64,000 nt of DNA from Bathynomus jamesi (Eukaryota; Arthropoda; Malacostraca; Isopoda; Cirolanidae), in contig JAJOZX010012212.1 in assembly GCA_023014485.1 (NCBI GenBank), positions 1 to 64,000 of the forward strand, given 5' to 3'. The notes beneath the pieces were generated by a model. It ran no database searches and was not told the DNA's origin. It saw only the letters and a list, made by a program, of their open reading frames with translations. Below, in pieces: positions 32,921 through 43,703 of the stretch; within the stretch, counting starts at the first letter, position 1, and each line of letters opens with the position of its first letter. A program made the position numbers and the translations under genes.

Positions 32921-33030
32921 CGCCAAATCATAGTTTTCATTGTTTCGAGTGCATCAATAATATTGTTATAGTGTTCAATTAGTTGTGATAAGCATGATCT
33001 TCCTGACTGGAATCGATGTTGGTTATCATT
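32920..33030 (-). pseudogene. LINE reverse transcriptase fragment captured in Helitron
   Basis: The minus strand encodes NQHRFQSGRSCLSQLIEHYN followed by NIIDALE. This is the QHGFR..RSCLSQLLEHY block upstream of RT motif A in CR1/Jockey-like LINEs. The same fragment sits at the same place in the copy at 44.85-44.95 kb, so it was carried along with the Helitron. Confidence 0.65.
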
Positions 33031-33507
33031 TTTTTTTCTGAGTTTCCCCATTAACCCCACCCCCTCTCCCATTACCCCATACCCCACCTCTCCCCCATTT
33101 ACCCCACCAATTTTTTTTCTGAGTTTCCCCATTAACCCCACCCCCTCCCCCATTACCCCCCCCTCTCCCCCATTTACCCCCACCCTTCCCCCATTACCCC
33201 CAAGGGGGGAAGGGGGCTGGCACCTTGCAAAGGATTTACTTTAATTTTTTTCGCATCTATTTTTCTGAGTTTCCCCATTAACCCCACCCCCTCCCCCATT
33301 ACCCCACCCCTCCCCCATTTTGTGCCAAAATTATGATTAAAAATGAAGAAATGGGAAGAACTGTACCCCTAAAAGGGGGGGGCAGGATTTATGTTCGGGA
33401 ATTTTTTTTAGCATGGGCACTGCACAATAAAAAGACGCATCGAATGGTGAAAACCGCATTGTTCTACACCAATTGTAGTGACCTGTAGGTGTGCGCAAAA
33501 AAACTGT

Positions 33508-33543
<36 letters not shown>

Positions 33544-33649
33544 TATAAGGCTTCATTTCTGAAATAGTATATTAGATCCTATATTACTGTGAATATTTGT
33601 TTGGTACTAAAATAGTTATAAAAGAAAGAATGGAAATTAAATATCTTTA

Positions 33650-33675
33650 TCTAATATACTATTTCAGAAATGAAG

Positions 33676-33728
<53 letters not shown>

Positions 33729-34705
33729 TGTTTTTTTGCGCACACCTACAGGTCGCTACAATTGGTGTAGAACAATGCGGTTTTCACCATTCGATGCGTC
33801 TTTTTATTGTGCAGTGCCCATGCTAAAAAAAAAATTCCTAACATAAATCCTGCCCCCCCCTTTTAGGGGTACAGTTCTTCCCATTTTTTTCATTTTTAAT
33901 CATAATTTTGGCACAAAATGGGGGAGGGGTGGGGTAATGGGGGAGGGGGTGGGGTTAATGGGGAAACTCAGAAAAATAGATGCGATATATATATGTAACC
34001 AAAAAAAATTAAAGTAAATCCTTTGCAAGGTCCTTTGCAAGGTGCCAGCCCCCTTCCCCCCTTGGGGGTAATGGGGAAGGGTGGGGGTAAATGGGGGAGA
34101 GGGGTGGGGTAATGGGGAGGGGGTGGGGTAATGGGGAGGGGGTGGGGTTAATGGGTGGTGCGGTTAATGGAGAAACTCAGAAAAAAATTGGTGCGGCAAA
34201 TGGGGGAGAGGGGTGGGGTAATTACTAATATAATTCACCTAAAATGTGTCTGTCTGTCTGTCCGTCTGTCCGCAGATGAACCGATTTCGAACAAACTTCA
34301 TATGGTGGATAGGGGTGATGAGTAATGAACGAAAATATAGTGTGACTAGCCCCCCTTTCCCAATTACTGGGCTCCGGCACCGCAATAAAACTATAGAAAA
34401 GAACGCAGTCATGAAAATCTTGAGCTTCACATTGCCGCCCGTAATAATAATAATGAAGAAAATCAAGTTGGTGAATAAATTTAGAAATGAATGTAGCCAT
34501 CAAAAATTTTAACTACGCATCGGAAGCCATGATTAGTAAAAAAAAAATGTGACAAGTTATATTTGAAATTTAACTGCTTCGTGAGCTTCAAGTAAAATGT
34601 GGAAAGCTGCATTTAAAATTTAAGTGATTCATGAGCTAATTGTAAATATTAAACTCTAACTTGCCTTAGAGAATATCCCGCCCGTAGGACGGGTATTTTT
34701 GCTAG
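33650..34705 (+). mobile_element. Helitron-like element, plus copy 1
   Basis: Starts at 33650 with TCTAATATACTATTTCAGAA (preceded by A), continues with a (TA)n tract (33678-33723), the GCGCACACCTACAGG block and G-rich repeats. From 34215 it has the TGTCTGTCTGTCCGTC segment. It ends with hairpin CCCGTAGGACGGG (34681-34693), TATTTTTG and CTAG (34702-34705). It is followed directly by the TCTAATATAC start of the next copy. Open frames inside (34225-34512) are antisense/sense noise of this repeat, not genes. Confidence 0.7.
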
Positions 34706-34738
34706 TCTAATATACTATTTCAGAAATGAAGCCTTATA

Positions 34739-36331
34739 CAGGGTGGCCCAAAAAAAATGGCACCAATTTTCAGAAGTGATATCTCAATAACCATTGCAGT
34801 TAGGGATTTTAAAAAACAACCAAATGAAAGATAATTCTTTTCTCTTTAAATACGTATTCAATAGCTTGATGGTTATAAACCCATGTAATGCCAAAAATTG
34901 GCTTATAAGAAAAATATACAAAAAAAAGTTGCGCATTTATATTTATTCCTTTTATTTTTTTCTAATTAATTATCTTCTAATTTACGGTCTTTAAACGAAG
35001 TTCTGTGGTTTTAAGTTAAACCTAATTTTCAATAAATGGCTCAATCTGCCCTCCATTATGGTCAACCACAGCCTGTAATCTCGCCCTCCATTTTGAAATT
35101 GCCTTTGAGATCGTCACTTGTGAGAGATTTTCCCATGCAGCCTGAATTCGTTCACGAAGATGGTTCACACCACGGATTTTCTGACCATGGTAGACTTCTC
35201 TCTCTAAGACAGACCACACAAAGTAGTCAATGGGGTTTAGATCTGGGCTGCATGGTGGCCATTTATTTGGTTCGATAAAACCAGGACAATTATTATTGAG
35301 AAATGTTATTGTTTCCTTGGCTGTACGAGATGGGGCTCCATCTTGCATGAACACAAAATCAGTGCTCGTCTCCTTGATCTCTGACAACATTGGAGACAAA
35401 ATGTCATTATAGTAGTAAATTGAGTTAATTTTAACGCCTCGCTGAATAAAAATGATGGATGTTTTGTTCTCAGATGACGCTGCAAGGGAAACCATTATCG
35501 AATCTGAAAAGTGTTTTTTTTTCACGCAAAAGTCGTTTTGATCCAACATGAGTTTTTGTCGCCACTGCTGCACGAACCCGATCATTTTGGGTATTTCGTG
35601 GTGTTTCGACCGTAAATCGTTTCTCATCAGAAAACCAAATTTTTTTCACAGACTCATTTGACCGAAATCTTCGCAATAGATTTTTACATCGATGGAAACG
35701 TCTTTCTTTCACAGGCTCCGATAAAGCAGTAACCTTCACCCTCTTAAATGTTTTCGAATTATTCGCTGTACTGATGAACGTGAAATCCCGGTTTCTTTCG
35801 CAACTTCACGTTCACTTTTACTTGTTCCGGTTGTTCCTCTTGACTTAAACCATTTCATTTACTTTTTCAATGTTTTCTGGCGTTCTAATACTTCTTGGTC
35901 GACCACTTCCCGGACGCCGTTGACTGCTGCCGGTTTCTTTAAGTTTTTGTAAAAAATGTGCCACAGTTCTTTTTTTCCAATTTCTATTTGGAAATTCGTA
36001 AAGGATTCTGTTTAATGAATATCCTTTTTCTTCACGTAGTGCTTGTATAATGTTCTTATCAGATTCTCTCAATCCCATCTTGAGGGGTCTGGAATAGAAA
36101 AATTTAATTTAAAATTAGGATCAAGGAATAAATATAAATGCGCAACTTTTTTTGTATATTTTTTTTGGAAGCCAATTTTTGGCATTATATGGGCTTATAA
36201 CCATCAAGCCATAGAATAAGGATTTAAAGAGAAAAGAATTATCTTTCATTTGGTTGTTTTTTTGAAGTCCCTAGCTGCAATGGTTATTGAGATATCACGT
36301 CTCAAAATTGGTGCCATTTTTTGGGGCCACC

Positions 36332-36334
<3 letters not shown>
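34739..36334 (-). mobile_element. Mariner-like transposon with about 215-bp inverted repeats
   Basis: Flanked by TA on both sides. The ends CAGGGTGGCCCAAAAAAAAT and the mirror ...GGGGCCACCCTG belong to inverted repeats that can be followed for about 215 bp (34739-34955 and 36117-36334). These arms are far longer than the roughly 30 bp usual for mariners. The transposase lies between them on the minus strand. Confidence 0.85.
35022..36078 (-). pseudogene. Tc1/mariner transposase, DD37D type (frameshifted)
   Basis: Starts MGLRESDKNIIQALREEKGY. The N-terminus is a helix-turn-helix region with a GSGRPRS (GRPR-like) motif, which binds the inverted repeats. The DDE domain has WFSDEKRF near 35630 (first Asp), FMQDGAPSRTAKE near 35330 (second Asp) and WPPCSPDLNPIDYFVW near 35240. 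Counting between the second Asp and the Asp in NPIDY gives 37 residues, so DD37D, the maT-type spacing. Shifts near 35845, 35750 and 35520 disrupt the frame, but the 201-codon C-terminal part is intact. It ends EPFIEN at 35022. Confidence 0.85.

Positions 36335-36336
<2 letters not shown>

Positions 36337-36384
<48 letters not shown>
36337..36384. repeat. (TA)n microsatellite
   Basis: A TA tract of about 48 bp between the mariner and Penelope-type sequence. It is probably the continuation of the Helitron's own TA tract. Confidence 0.9.
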
Positions 36385-36389
<5 letters not shown>

Positions 36390-36545
36390 AATAAAACCAC
36401 GAAGGAAAGGAAACACAAAATGGTGCTCAGCGCTTTCGTCTAATGACATCCTCAGGAACACTGAAGTACATAAAAAGGTTAAGCCTATATATAGGTTACA
36501 GAAAGAAAAAAAAAGAAAAAATAATAACATACATACACACACACA
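36385..36545 (-). mobile_element. Penelope-type terminal fragment, minus orientation
   Basis: On the minus strand this matches the + strand of 40600-40745 over about 140 bp (TATATATAGGCTTAACC, GTGTTCCTGAGGATGTC and TTCGTGGTTTTATTCATC). The two form an outward-facing inverted pair around 4 kb. It contains the hammerhead-like motif of the next entry. No coding sequence. Confidence 0.6.
36423..36461 (-). ncRNA. Degenerate hammerhead ribozyme motif
   Basis: The same layout as 40660-40699 on the minus strand: GTGTTC, CTGAGGA, stem II GTC/GAC with loop ATTA, GAA, AGC/GCT, GAGCAC. The base that should follow the stem III U (the cleavage nucleotide) is missing, so it should not self-cleave. Confidence 0.55.
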
Positions 36546-36551
36546 TATATA

Positions 36552-36590
<39 letters not shown>

Positions 36591-36625
36591 CATATCCATA
36601 TATACAAATACATACATACATACAT
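36546..36625. repeat. TA/CATA microsatellite
   Basis: TA and ACATA repeats leading into the palindrome. Confidence 0.85.
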
Positions 36626-36630
36626 ATATA

Positions 36631-37420
36631 TACAATAAACAGAGAAGTAAAAATTAAAAATTAAAAATTAAAACCTTAAAGGATTACCAGTGAGGCATAC
36701 AGATTTGTAAGGAAAAATATCGATTTGTAGCACAAGATCAAATGGATTATAAAATACAAATTTATACTGGAACTCTGCCTGGGTTTTAACACACTGCTGC
36801 CTATGGTCAGGTTTCGATATATATAAAAAAATAAAATGCAAATTAAAAGTTAATCGATTTTTTAGCACAAGATCAAATGGATTATAAAAATACAAATTTA
36901 TACTGGAACTCTGCCCGGGTTTTAACACACTGCTGCCTATGGTCAGGTTTCGATATATATAAAAAAATAAAATGCAAATTAAAAGTTAATAAAGTAGAAG
37001 ACAAGTTTACCAAAGATTTAATGTTTTACCCTTCTTATCTAAATCTGTCTTCTACTTTATTAACTTTTAATTTGCATTTTATTTTTTTATATATATCGAA
37101 ACCTGACCATAGGCAGCAGTGTGTTAAAACCCGGGCAGAGTTCCAGTATAAATTTGTATTTTTATAATCCATTTGATCTTGTGCTAAAAAATCGATTAAC
37201 TTTTAATTTGCATTTTATTTTTTTATATATATCGAAACCTGACCATAGGCAGCAGTGTGTTAAAACCCGGGCAGAGTTCCAGTATAAATTTGTATTTTTA
37301 TAATCCATTTGATCTTGTGCTACAAATCGATATTTTTCCTTACAAATCTGTACGCCTCACTGGTAATCCTTTAAGGTTTTAATTTTTAATTTTTAATTTT
37401 TACTTCTCTGTTTATTGTAT
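36631..37420. repeat. 790-bp near-perfect palindrome with duplicated units
   Basis: The left arm begins ACAATAAACAGAGAAG and the right arm ends CTTCTCTGTTTATTGT. The centre is near 37025. Each arm holds two copies of a roughly 125-bp unit running from AGCACAAGATCAAATGG to AAATTAAAAGTTAAT. Open frames in it are repeat translations. It may be a foldback element, an inverted duplication or a read artefact. Confidence 0.8.
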
Positions 37421-37477
37421 ATATATGTACAGTATGTATGTATGTATTTGTATATATGGATATGTATGTATATATAT

Positions 37478-40400
37478 CAGTGGCGACTCGTGACATTTTT
37501 GTTCAGGCATGCAATGTTATGGAATGGAAGAAAAACATCCGCCTAACCCTCTTGCCCAAACTTTGCATATTGTTACATAGAACTTAGCAAGTTAAAGGTG
37601 TTTTACAAACTTTTGGGGACCTCTTTGAAGGAAAGTTCATTTAATGTTAGGCTTAAATATGCGAACAAAAAATTAGACATATTTATATATAGTAGTTACC
37701 GAATTGATCTAAAGAAAAAGATACAAATTTAAAATTTACCTTAAATAATTGTGAAGCATTATTTGAATTGAAATTCTGCTCTCCTAGTTTTCCTGCAAAA
37801 TTCTTCGATGACCAAATTGTAAAAGTACTCTCGATTCTCCATAAGCTTCTTGAGGAATTTTTTTCAATTGAAATTAAGGCAAGATTAGATAGCCTTTCTT
37901 CACTTTGGGAACTCCGTAAATAACTTTTAATTCTTTTAAGAGCAGAAAATGATCGCTCAACACTTGCTGTCGATATTGGTATAGTTAGAATCAAATTCGT
38001 CAATTTATATATTTCCTTAAGACCTTTGTGCATTTCGCTTTCCAGTAGATATTTTAGGAGCTCAGCAACATTCTTTTTGGCAAAAGATTTGTGCGAATAT
38101 AAAACACACAATTCAGAACGGAGACGAGGAAACTCAAAAATGAATTGTAGCTTCTTTTCAAAGATTCAAAAGCTCTCTCTGGGAAAGTAACATCATAGAA
38201 CTCAAATTTTTTGCAATCTAAAAGCTCAATGAATTCCAATTTTTCCATTGAACTGAAACGCTCTTTCATTTGAAGAAGTATATTATCGAATATTTCATGA
38301 AATAGTTGACTATACTTCTCTTGTGGAGAAAGACTCTGTTTCCTTTTACATACAGGTTCACCACATCTTTCTGTTATCAAGTCCCACATATCTGCAAATT
38401 TTGTATCCCTTATTTGTTTGATTTTTTTCATAGTGCTTTCAACGGTGATTGAGCTATACACTATCCATAGATTTTGTTTGCAGCACATTAAATAGATATT
38501 CAGTAAAAGGAAAAATTGAAGAAAATACTTCTAATAAAAAATTAAAATCGGAAGTATCGATACCAGCAAGCAATCCGCGTGCACTATTTTTTGTTTTTTC
38601 ATCAAATTTCTTTGGGTTTTCAAGAATGCTTTTTAAAAGATCTATTAAATCTTCTTTATTTTCCTTAACTCTTTCAACTAGACGAGATGAATAGTTCCAC
38701 CGCGTTGGAGCCAGTTTAGGGAAACGCTTTCCAACAACTTTGTCAAGCATTGAAGTTCGCTTAGTTGAACTGCTGAAAAATGATGACAAACTTCCTAATA
38801 CTGAAAAAAAAATTATTACATTCGGAAATTTCAGCGACAGCTTGGGATAAAACAAAGTTAAGTTTATGGGCGTAGCAGTGAAGAAAAATAGCCTCTGGTA
38901 CAGTTTCTCTAATCTTTGTTTGTACTCCATTAAGATCGCTCCCCATAACAGCAGCACCGTCGTAGGTTTGAGCAACTAATTTTTTCAAACAGCCCAGTTC
39001 ACCTAGTTGCCTTATAGATAAATCAGAAATCGCTCCTGCACTTCTATCATTGCTGACGTCATTGAATTTTATAAATCGTTCACAAATCTCTCCATGTTTA
39101 TTAACATAACGAACAACAGTAGAGAGTTGAGAAAAACAGCTGACATCAGATGTTTCATCTAATAAAATCGCCACATACATGCAGTCGATAAGCTCACGTT
39201 TTATTTGTTCTAACATAACTGCACTAATAGATTGAATTATGTCATTCTGAATAGCAGATGATGTTCCCTTAAAAACAGTCGCAGTTTTTAAATGGTTTTG
39301 AAGCTTTTCATCGAATTCTCCCATACAAAATACCAATTCAATATAGTTACCCCTATTGTCAGCGTTTTCTTCTTCATTGTGACCGCGAAATGCTAATTCT
39401 TGCATACCTAAAAAACATGTTATCCTAATCAAACGTTTCAAAATTTCTCGATTCTTATTAACTTCTTCGTTATGTCTGGAAATGGCAACTGATTTCTGCT
39501 TGTCGAGTATTAAATCAATTCTTTCTGACTTTCCAAATGTTTTAAGATCAACAAATGCATTTATGTGAGCAAGAGATTTTTCATGGCGAGAAATTGCAGT
39601 ATGTAAATTGTTTAAATCGTCGTATCCACGACTAACAGAATTCCACACAGAGTTATCTCTTGAAAATAGGAAACACGACCAACAGTACAATTTGTTATTT
39701 GAAATATTTCCACATAACCAGGGAACATCATCATACAGCTTAGGATTAAATTTCCTAGTGAAGCCTTTATTTTCTTTGCTTAAATTCAAATGTGGAATCG
39801 GTCTGCCATTATTCAATATGCGCTTTTTCTCATCAAAAGAGAGTGAGTAAAATCTTCTAGTCTTCAATTGATTAAACACATCGTCAGTCATTATGGGCAC
39901 TACAATGCTATAATTAAAGCACAAAAGGGAACACCGAACACAAGTGGATGCTTGCGGCGTGGTACTGGAAAGAAGCCTTGTCAGAATTGCCAGATGTTAC
40001 TTTTGGTGAATGCACCTATAAAACTGAATGCATGCCGTATTATTTTCATTAATTAAAAAAAATCAGAACAAAGCTTTTTAATTATTTTTAGTAAAAATAT
40101 TAAGTAAATTTTCTAAGCATATTTTAAAACATATTGCCTTTTGAATTTAGCTATGAGGCTCAAAAAAAATATCTTATGGATAGTGAGAAGTCTCCTTAAA
40201 AAATTGCCCAAGGCAAGGCGGTGTAAACAAAATCATGTCTTATTTCACTAGACAATTAAGAACATTTTTCTGTACCCAGACTGAATTAGTGAATGCGTTA
40301 GCTACAAGTATTTCGATCTGTGTACAGAAAAATGTTCTTAATTGTCTAATGAAATAAGACATAATTTTGCTTACGCCCAATAGCCAGTACATGCGTGATT

Positions 40401-40524
40401 GAAGCCTTAGACTATTTTTAGTTTCTGAAAATTATTTTTGTCAATTATAATCCTTACTTAGATCTGAAAAGAGAACATATTTAACACATGCATTGCATGC
40501 GTTGCATTCATTAAGAAATCGCCA

Positions 40525-40527
<3 letters not shown>
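37478..40527 (-). mobile_element. Near-complete hAT transposon
   Basis: The ends are CAGTGGCGACTCGTGAC and, inverted, CAGTGGCGATTTCTTAATG. Both flanks are TA repeats, so an 8-bp duplication of TATATATA type is compatible but not provable. Length 3050 bp, with one minus-strand transposase gene. A second inverted pair inside (40215-40262 and 40326-40374, GAACATTTTTCTGTACACAG type) brackets 60 bp near the right end. Confidence 0.8.
37683..39924 (-). pseudogene. hAT transposase, DUF4371/ZMYM1-like (frameshifted)
   Basis: The first 387 codons are open (start 39924 or the internal ATG at about 39891, MTDDVFNQ). They include a TTF-type finger (LYCWSCFLFSRD near 39690), ISRHEKSLAHINA, then the RNase H-like core: VAILLDETSDVSCFSQ near 39160 (Asp), QTYDGAAVMGSDLNGVQ near 38950 (Asp), HCYAHKLNFVLSQ near 38870. 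A slip in an A-run near 38810 breaks the frame; it then continues with RWNYSSRLVERV near 38690 and further shifts near 38460 and 38110. The dimerisation end is ISTASVERSFSALKRIKSYL near 37980-37910. About 780 residues if open, full length for the family. It lost function recently. Confidence 0.85.
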
Positions 40528-40583
<56 letters not shown>

Positions 40584-40600
40584 ATGTATGTCATTTATTT
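40528..40600. repeat. (TA)n microsatellite with TG/TATG tail
   Basis: TA repeats of about 45 bp followed by TG and TATG repeats and a T-rich stretch. Confidence 0.9.
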
Positions 40601-40780
40601 TTTCTTTTTTTTTTTCTTTCTGTAACCTATATATAGGCTTAACCTTTTTATGTACTTCAGTGTTCCTGAGGATGTCATTAGACGAAAGCGCTTGAGCACC
40701 ATTTTGTGAGTCCTTTCCTTCGTGGTTTTATTCATCATAAATATTTTTCACGTGTTACTTTCGTGAAATAATTTTCATAT
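40600..40780 (+). mobile_element. Penelope-type terminal fragment, plus orientation
   Basis: Mirror of 36385-36545. It contains TATATATAGGCTTAACC, the hammerhead motif and the TTCGTGGTTTTATTCATC block, then an AT-rich edge that runs into the Helitron TA tract. Confidence 0.6.
40660..40699 (+). ncRNA. Hammerhead ribozyme motif, complete core
   Basis: GTGTTC, CTGAGGA (CUGANGA), then TGTC-ATTA-GAC as stem II, GAA, stem III AGC/GCT without a loop, T at the cleavage position, and GAGCAC. The last six bases pair with GTGTTC (one G-U) as stem I. Every conserved position is satisfied. Such minimal stem III hammerheads are known from Penelope-like elements and retrozymes; cleavage here is inferred. 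Confidence 0.75.
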
Positions 40781-41819
40781 ATATATATATATGTAACAGT
40801 TTTTTTGCGCACACCTACAGGTCGCTACAATTGGTGTAGAACAATGCGGTTTTCACCATTCGATGCGTCTTTTTATTGTGCAGTGCCCATGCTAAAAAAA
40901 AATTCCCTAACATAAATCCTGCCCCCCCCTTTTAGGGGTACAGTTCTTCCCATTTCTTCATTTTTAATCATAATTTTGGCACAAAATGGGGGAGGGGTGG
41001 GGTAATGGGGGAGGGGGTGGGGTTAATGGGGAAACTCAGAAAAATAGATGCGATATATATATGTAACCAAAAAAAAATTAAAGTAAATCCTTTGCAAGGT
41101 GCCAGCCCCCTTCCCCCCTTGGGGATAATGGGGGAAGGGTGGGGGGTAAATAGGGGAGAGGGGTGGGGGAGGGGTATTGCGGGAGAGGGGGTATTGGGGA
41201 GAGGGGTGGGGTAATGGGGGAGGGGTGGGGTTAATGTGGAAACTCAGAAAAAAATTGGTGCGGTAAATTGGGGAGAGGGTGGGGTAATTACTAATATAAT
41301 TCATCTAAAATGTGTCTGTCTGTCTGTCCGTCTGTCCGCAGATGAACCGATTTCGAACAAACTTCATATGGTGGATAGGGGTGATGAGTAATGAACGAAA
41401 ATATAGTGTGACTAGTCTCCCCTTCCCAATTACTGGGCTCCGGCATCGCAGTAAAACTATAGAAAAGAACGCAGTCATGAAAATGTTGAGCTTCACATTG
41501 CCGCCCGTAATAATAATAATGAAGAAAATCAAGTTGATGAATAAATTTAGAAAAGAATGTAGCCATCAAAAATTTTAACTACGCATCGGAAGCCATGATT
41601 AGTAAAAAAAAATGTGACAAGTTATATTTGAAATTTAACTGCTTCGTGAGCTTCAAGTAAAATGTGTAAAGCTGCATTTAAAATTTAAGTGATTCATGAG
41701 CTAATTGTAAATATTAAACTCTAACTTGCCTTAGAGAATATCCTGCCCGTAGGACGGGTATTTTTGCTAGTCTAATATACTATTTCAGAAATGAAGCCTT
41801 ATATATATATATATATATA

Positions 41820-42038
41820 GGGTGAACCAAATGTAGGTGGACAGTAAATGATAACGTTTATTTTGAGAATACATATTTAATTTTTTTGTATACCATAATA
41901 CAAAATAAAATTTAAATAAATTTAGTTATAATATTTAATATAATATAACACAAACACCATAGTTATAATGAACACCATAGTTATAATATAATATAACAAA
42001 CCGTATTCAACCTCCTGTCCACCTACTTTTGGTTCACC

Positions 42039-42041
<3 letters not shown>
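41820..42041. mobile_element. Short MITE with 24-bp inverted ends
   Basis: The left GGTGAACCAAATGTAGGTGG and the right mirror CCACCTACTTTTGGTTCACC define a 220-bp element in a TA tract. The ends resemble Tc1/mariner-type termini. Non-coding. Confidence 0.7.

Positions 42042-42076
<35 letters not shown>
42042..42076. repeat. (TA)n microsatellite
   Basis: TA repeat between the MITE and hAT copy 2. Confidence 0.9.
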
Positions 42077-42079
<3 letters not shown>

Positions 42080-43322
42080 TGATGTAGGTCACATCCGCAT
42101 CCGCATCCGCGGAACATCCGCACATTTTCTCGCATCCGCATCCGCACTTTGGACTGCGGATGTCGTGCGGATGTGGACCGTTGAGATAAAACGTCATTAA
42201 TAAGCGGAAATTATCAAATTCTACTATAAATAGAACTAGTTCATTGTGCGCAAAAGTGATGCAAGCGACAAGACGAGAGGCTGTTCTTGTATGAAGTTAC
42301 TCTCTTGCAACCTACTTAGATCCACGTTAAAGCTAAGTTATTTTCACCTAGTACATTAGAACGAGTTAAATCATCACTTGGCAAAGCAGTTGAAGAGCTT
42401 CAATCTCTTGAATCTGTCGCTTCGCCACCCACCAAAAGAATAAAAGTTTCAGTGACAGAACCAACACCTTCAACAAGCAAATCTATCACAGAATCTCTCT
42501 CTCAGTTTCTTGAGTCAAGCAGCGATGACGAGACCTACGCGATGTCAAAAGATGTAGTAAAAATGATCGAAAGCTATCACCAAGAAAACCGCGTGGCTGC
42601 ATGTGACAATCCTATTAGTTGGTGGAAAAATACGCAGAATATCTATCCATACTTGAGTAAACTTGCAAGGAAACATTTAGCACGTCCTCCAACAAGCGTA
42701 CCAAACGAGGGATTATTTAGCAGTGCTGGATTAATATATGATGAAAAGAGAAACAGACTGGCAGCAGAAAAGGCAGAAAAATTAATGTTCCTTAAGCATA
42801 ACCTTCCTATAATTAAGTTTGAATATTAAACGATAAACATCTTAGTTTACTTTATTTTAATTACTCATTTATAAATATGCCTAATAAAACTTTAAACTTA
42901 ATATAAATAGTTATCAAGCTAATTAAAGATCTCTTTCTATAAGGGTGGAGGTTGGGGAAAGAGGTCGGGTAACACAATTATGGTTTCTAATTGTGGCTGA
43001 AACTCAACAAAATATAACGAATTTATTTGCAGACGAATTCACTAATTGATTTCTATATTAGTTAGATGCTTGCTATTATTTTATATGTTCAGGGAAAAGT
43101 ACAGCAATTATTGTACAATTAATCAATTATACTACATTATAGCTACAGCTCTCTCTATATAATAACTTATTATATACGTTAAACACAACAAATCTCGAAT
43201 ATATCCTAAAAAATAACGAAAATGTAGACATCCGCATCCGCATCCGCGGATGTTGAAATCAAACATCCTCATCCGCATCCGCATCCGCGGATGTGAAAAA
43301 AATGACATCCGCTACATCACTA
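42077..43322 (+). mobile_element. ATCCGC-repeat hAT derivative, copy 2
   Basis: Complete at both ends (TAGTGATGTAGG...CTACATCACTA). It has three ATCCGC-type hexamers inside the left end and about seven near the right. The flanks are TA repeats, compatible with an 8-bp ATATATAT duplication. The best preserved copy of the family. Confidence 0.85.
42310..42829 (+). pseudogene. hAT transposase C-terminal third, copy 2
   Basis: From about 42310 the frame shows ..KAKLFSPSTLERVKSSLGK, PPTKRIKVSVTEP, an acidic Ser-rich linker, and then the dimerisation domain: WWKNTQNIYPYLSKLARKHL, PPTSVPNEGLFSSAGLIYDE, NRLAAEKAEKLMFLKHNLP. The usual VPSERLFSSAG is VPNEGLFSSAG here (a changed key residue compared with copy 3, which has SERLFSS). 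The open part is 125 codons (42452-42829). It lacks the finger and catalytic core of a roughly 600-residue transposase, so it cannot catalyse transposition. Confidence 0.8.
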
Positions 43323-43441
43323 ATATATATATGCATATATAACTGCAATGACCGCGCAGTATAAATGAATAGAAACGACATAAGTGTTAAGGAACGTTTC
43401 TGCACACGAGGAGGAGAGATAACGAACAATGAAAAATGAGG

Positions 43442-43512
43442 CGAACCGCCCGGGAATCGAACCCAGGGCCTTCCAATTGCCGATTGGACGCTCTACCATT
43501 ATGCTACGGACC
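43442..43512 (-). tRNA. tRNA-like gene 1, anticodon-position GGC (Ala), possible pseudogene
   Basis: A box TAGCATAATGG and B box GGTTCGATTCC are present. The T stem CTGGG/CCCGG and anticodon stem TCCAA/TTGGA pair fully. The loop TCGGCAA puts GGC at 34-36. The acceptor GGTCCGT/GCGGTTC has a T-T mismatch at the third pair. The D stem is weak and position 33 is C rather than U. Confidence 0.55.
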
Positions 43513-43703
43513 TCACTCAATCACAAATCGAAATTCTCCACATAGGGCAGAAACCAATGCCCTGAGAGGGCACCCTCGCAAATCGTGAATATGCGCATAT
43601 AACTGCAATGACCGCGCAGTATATAAATGAATAGAAACGACATAAGTGTTAAGGAACGTTTCTGCACACGAGGAGGAGAGATAACGAACAATGAAAAATG
43701 AGG

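Larger units (their letters stand above)
32340..33576 (-). mobile_element. Helitron-like element, minus-strand copy
   Basis: Read on the minus strand it starts TCTAATATACTATTTCAG at 33576 and ends at 32340 with a hairpin (GGCGCGTAGCGCC) a few bases before CTAG. It sits between A and T, as Helitrons do. The order inside is a (TA)n tract, the GCGCACACCTACAGG block, GGGG-rich repeats, a captured LINE RT piece (32920-33030) and a 265-bp tandem duplication (32423-32920). It encodes no Rep-helicase, so it is non-autonomous. Its inverted partner starts 73 bp away at 33650. Confidence 0.7.
34706..41770 (+). mobile_element. Helitron-like element, plus copy 2 (interrupted)
   Basis: Begins at 34706 with TCTAATATACTATTTCAGAA immediately after the CTAG of copy 1. 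After CCTTATA it is interrupted by a mariner (34739-36334), then by Penelope-type sequence carrying a palindrome and a hAT (about 36380-40780). It resumes at 40795 with the GCGCACACCTACAGG block and ends at 41770 with the same CCCGTAGGACGGG hairpin and CTAG. The resumed part is nearly identical to 33730-34705. Confidence 0.65.

Noticed and set aside
34225..34512. Overlapping open frames on both strands, repeated at 41291-41578
   Set aside because: They fall in the shared Helitron 3' half and are conserved only because the DNA is duplicated; no protein motif.
36246..36542. Open frames with long Ile-Tyr repeats (also near 13272, 28343, 31274, 31674)
   Set aside because: They are translations of TA microsatellites, not genes.
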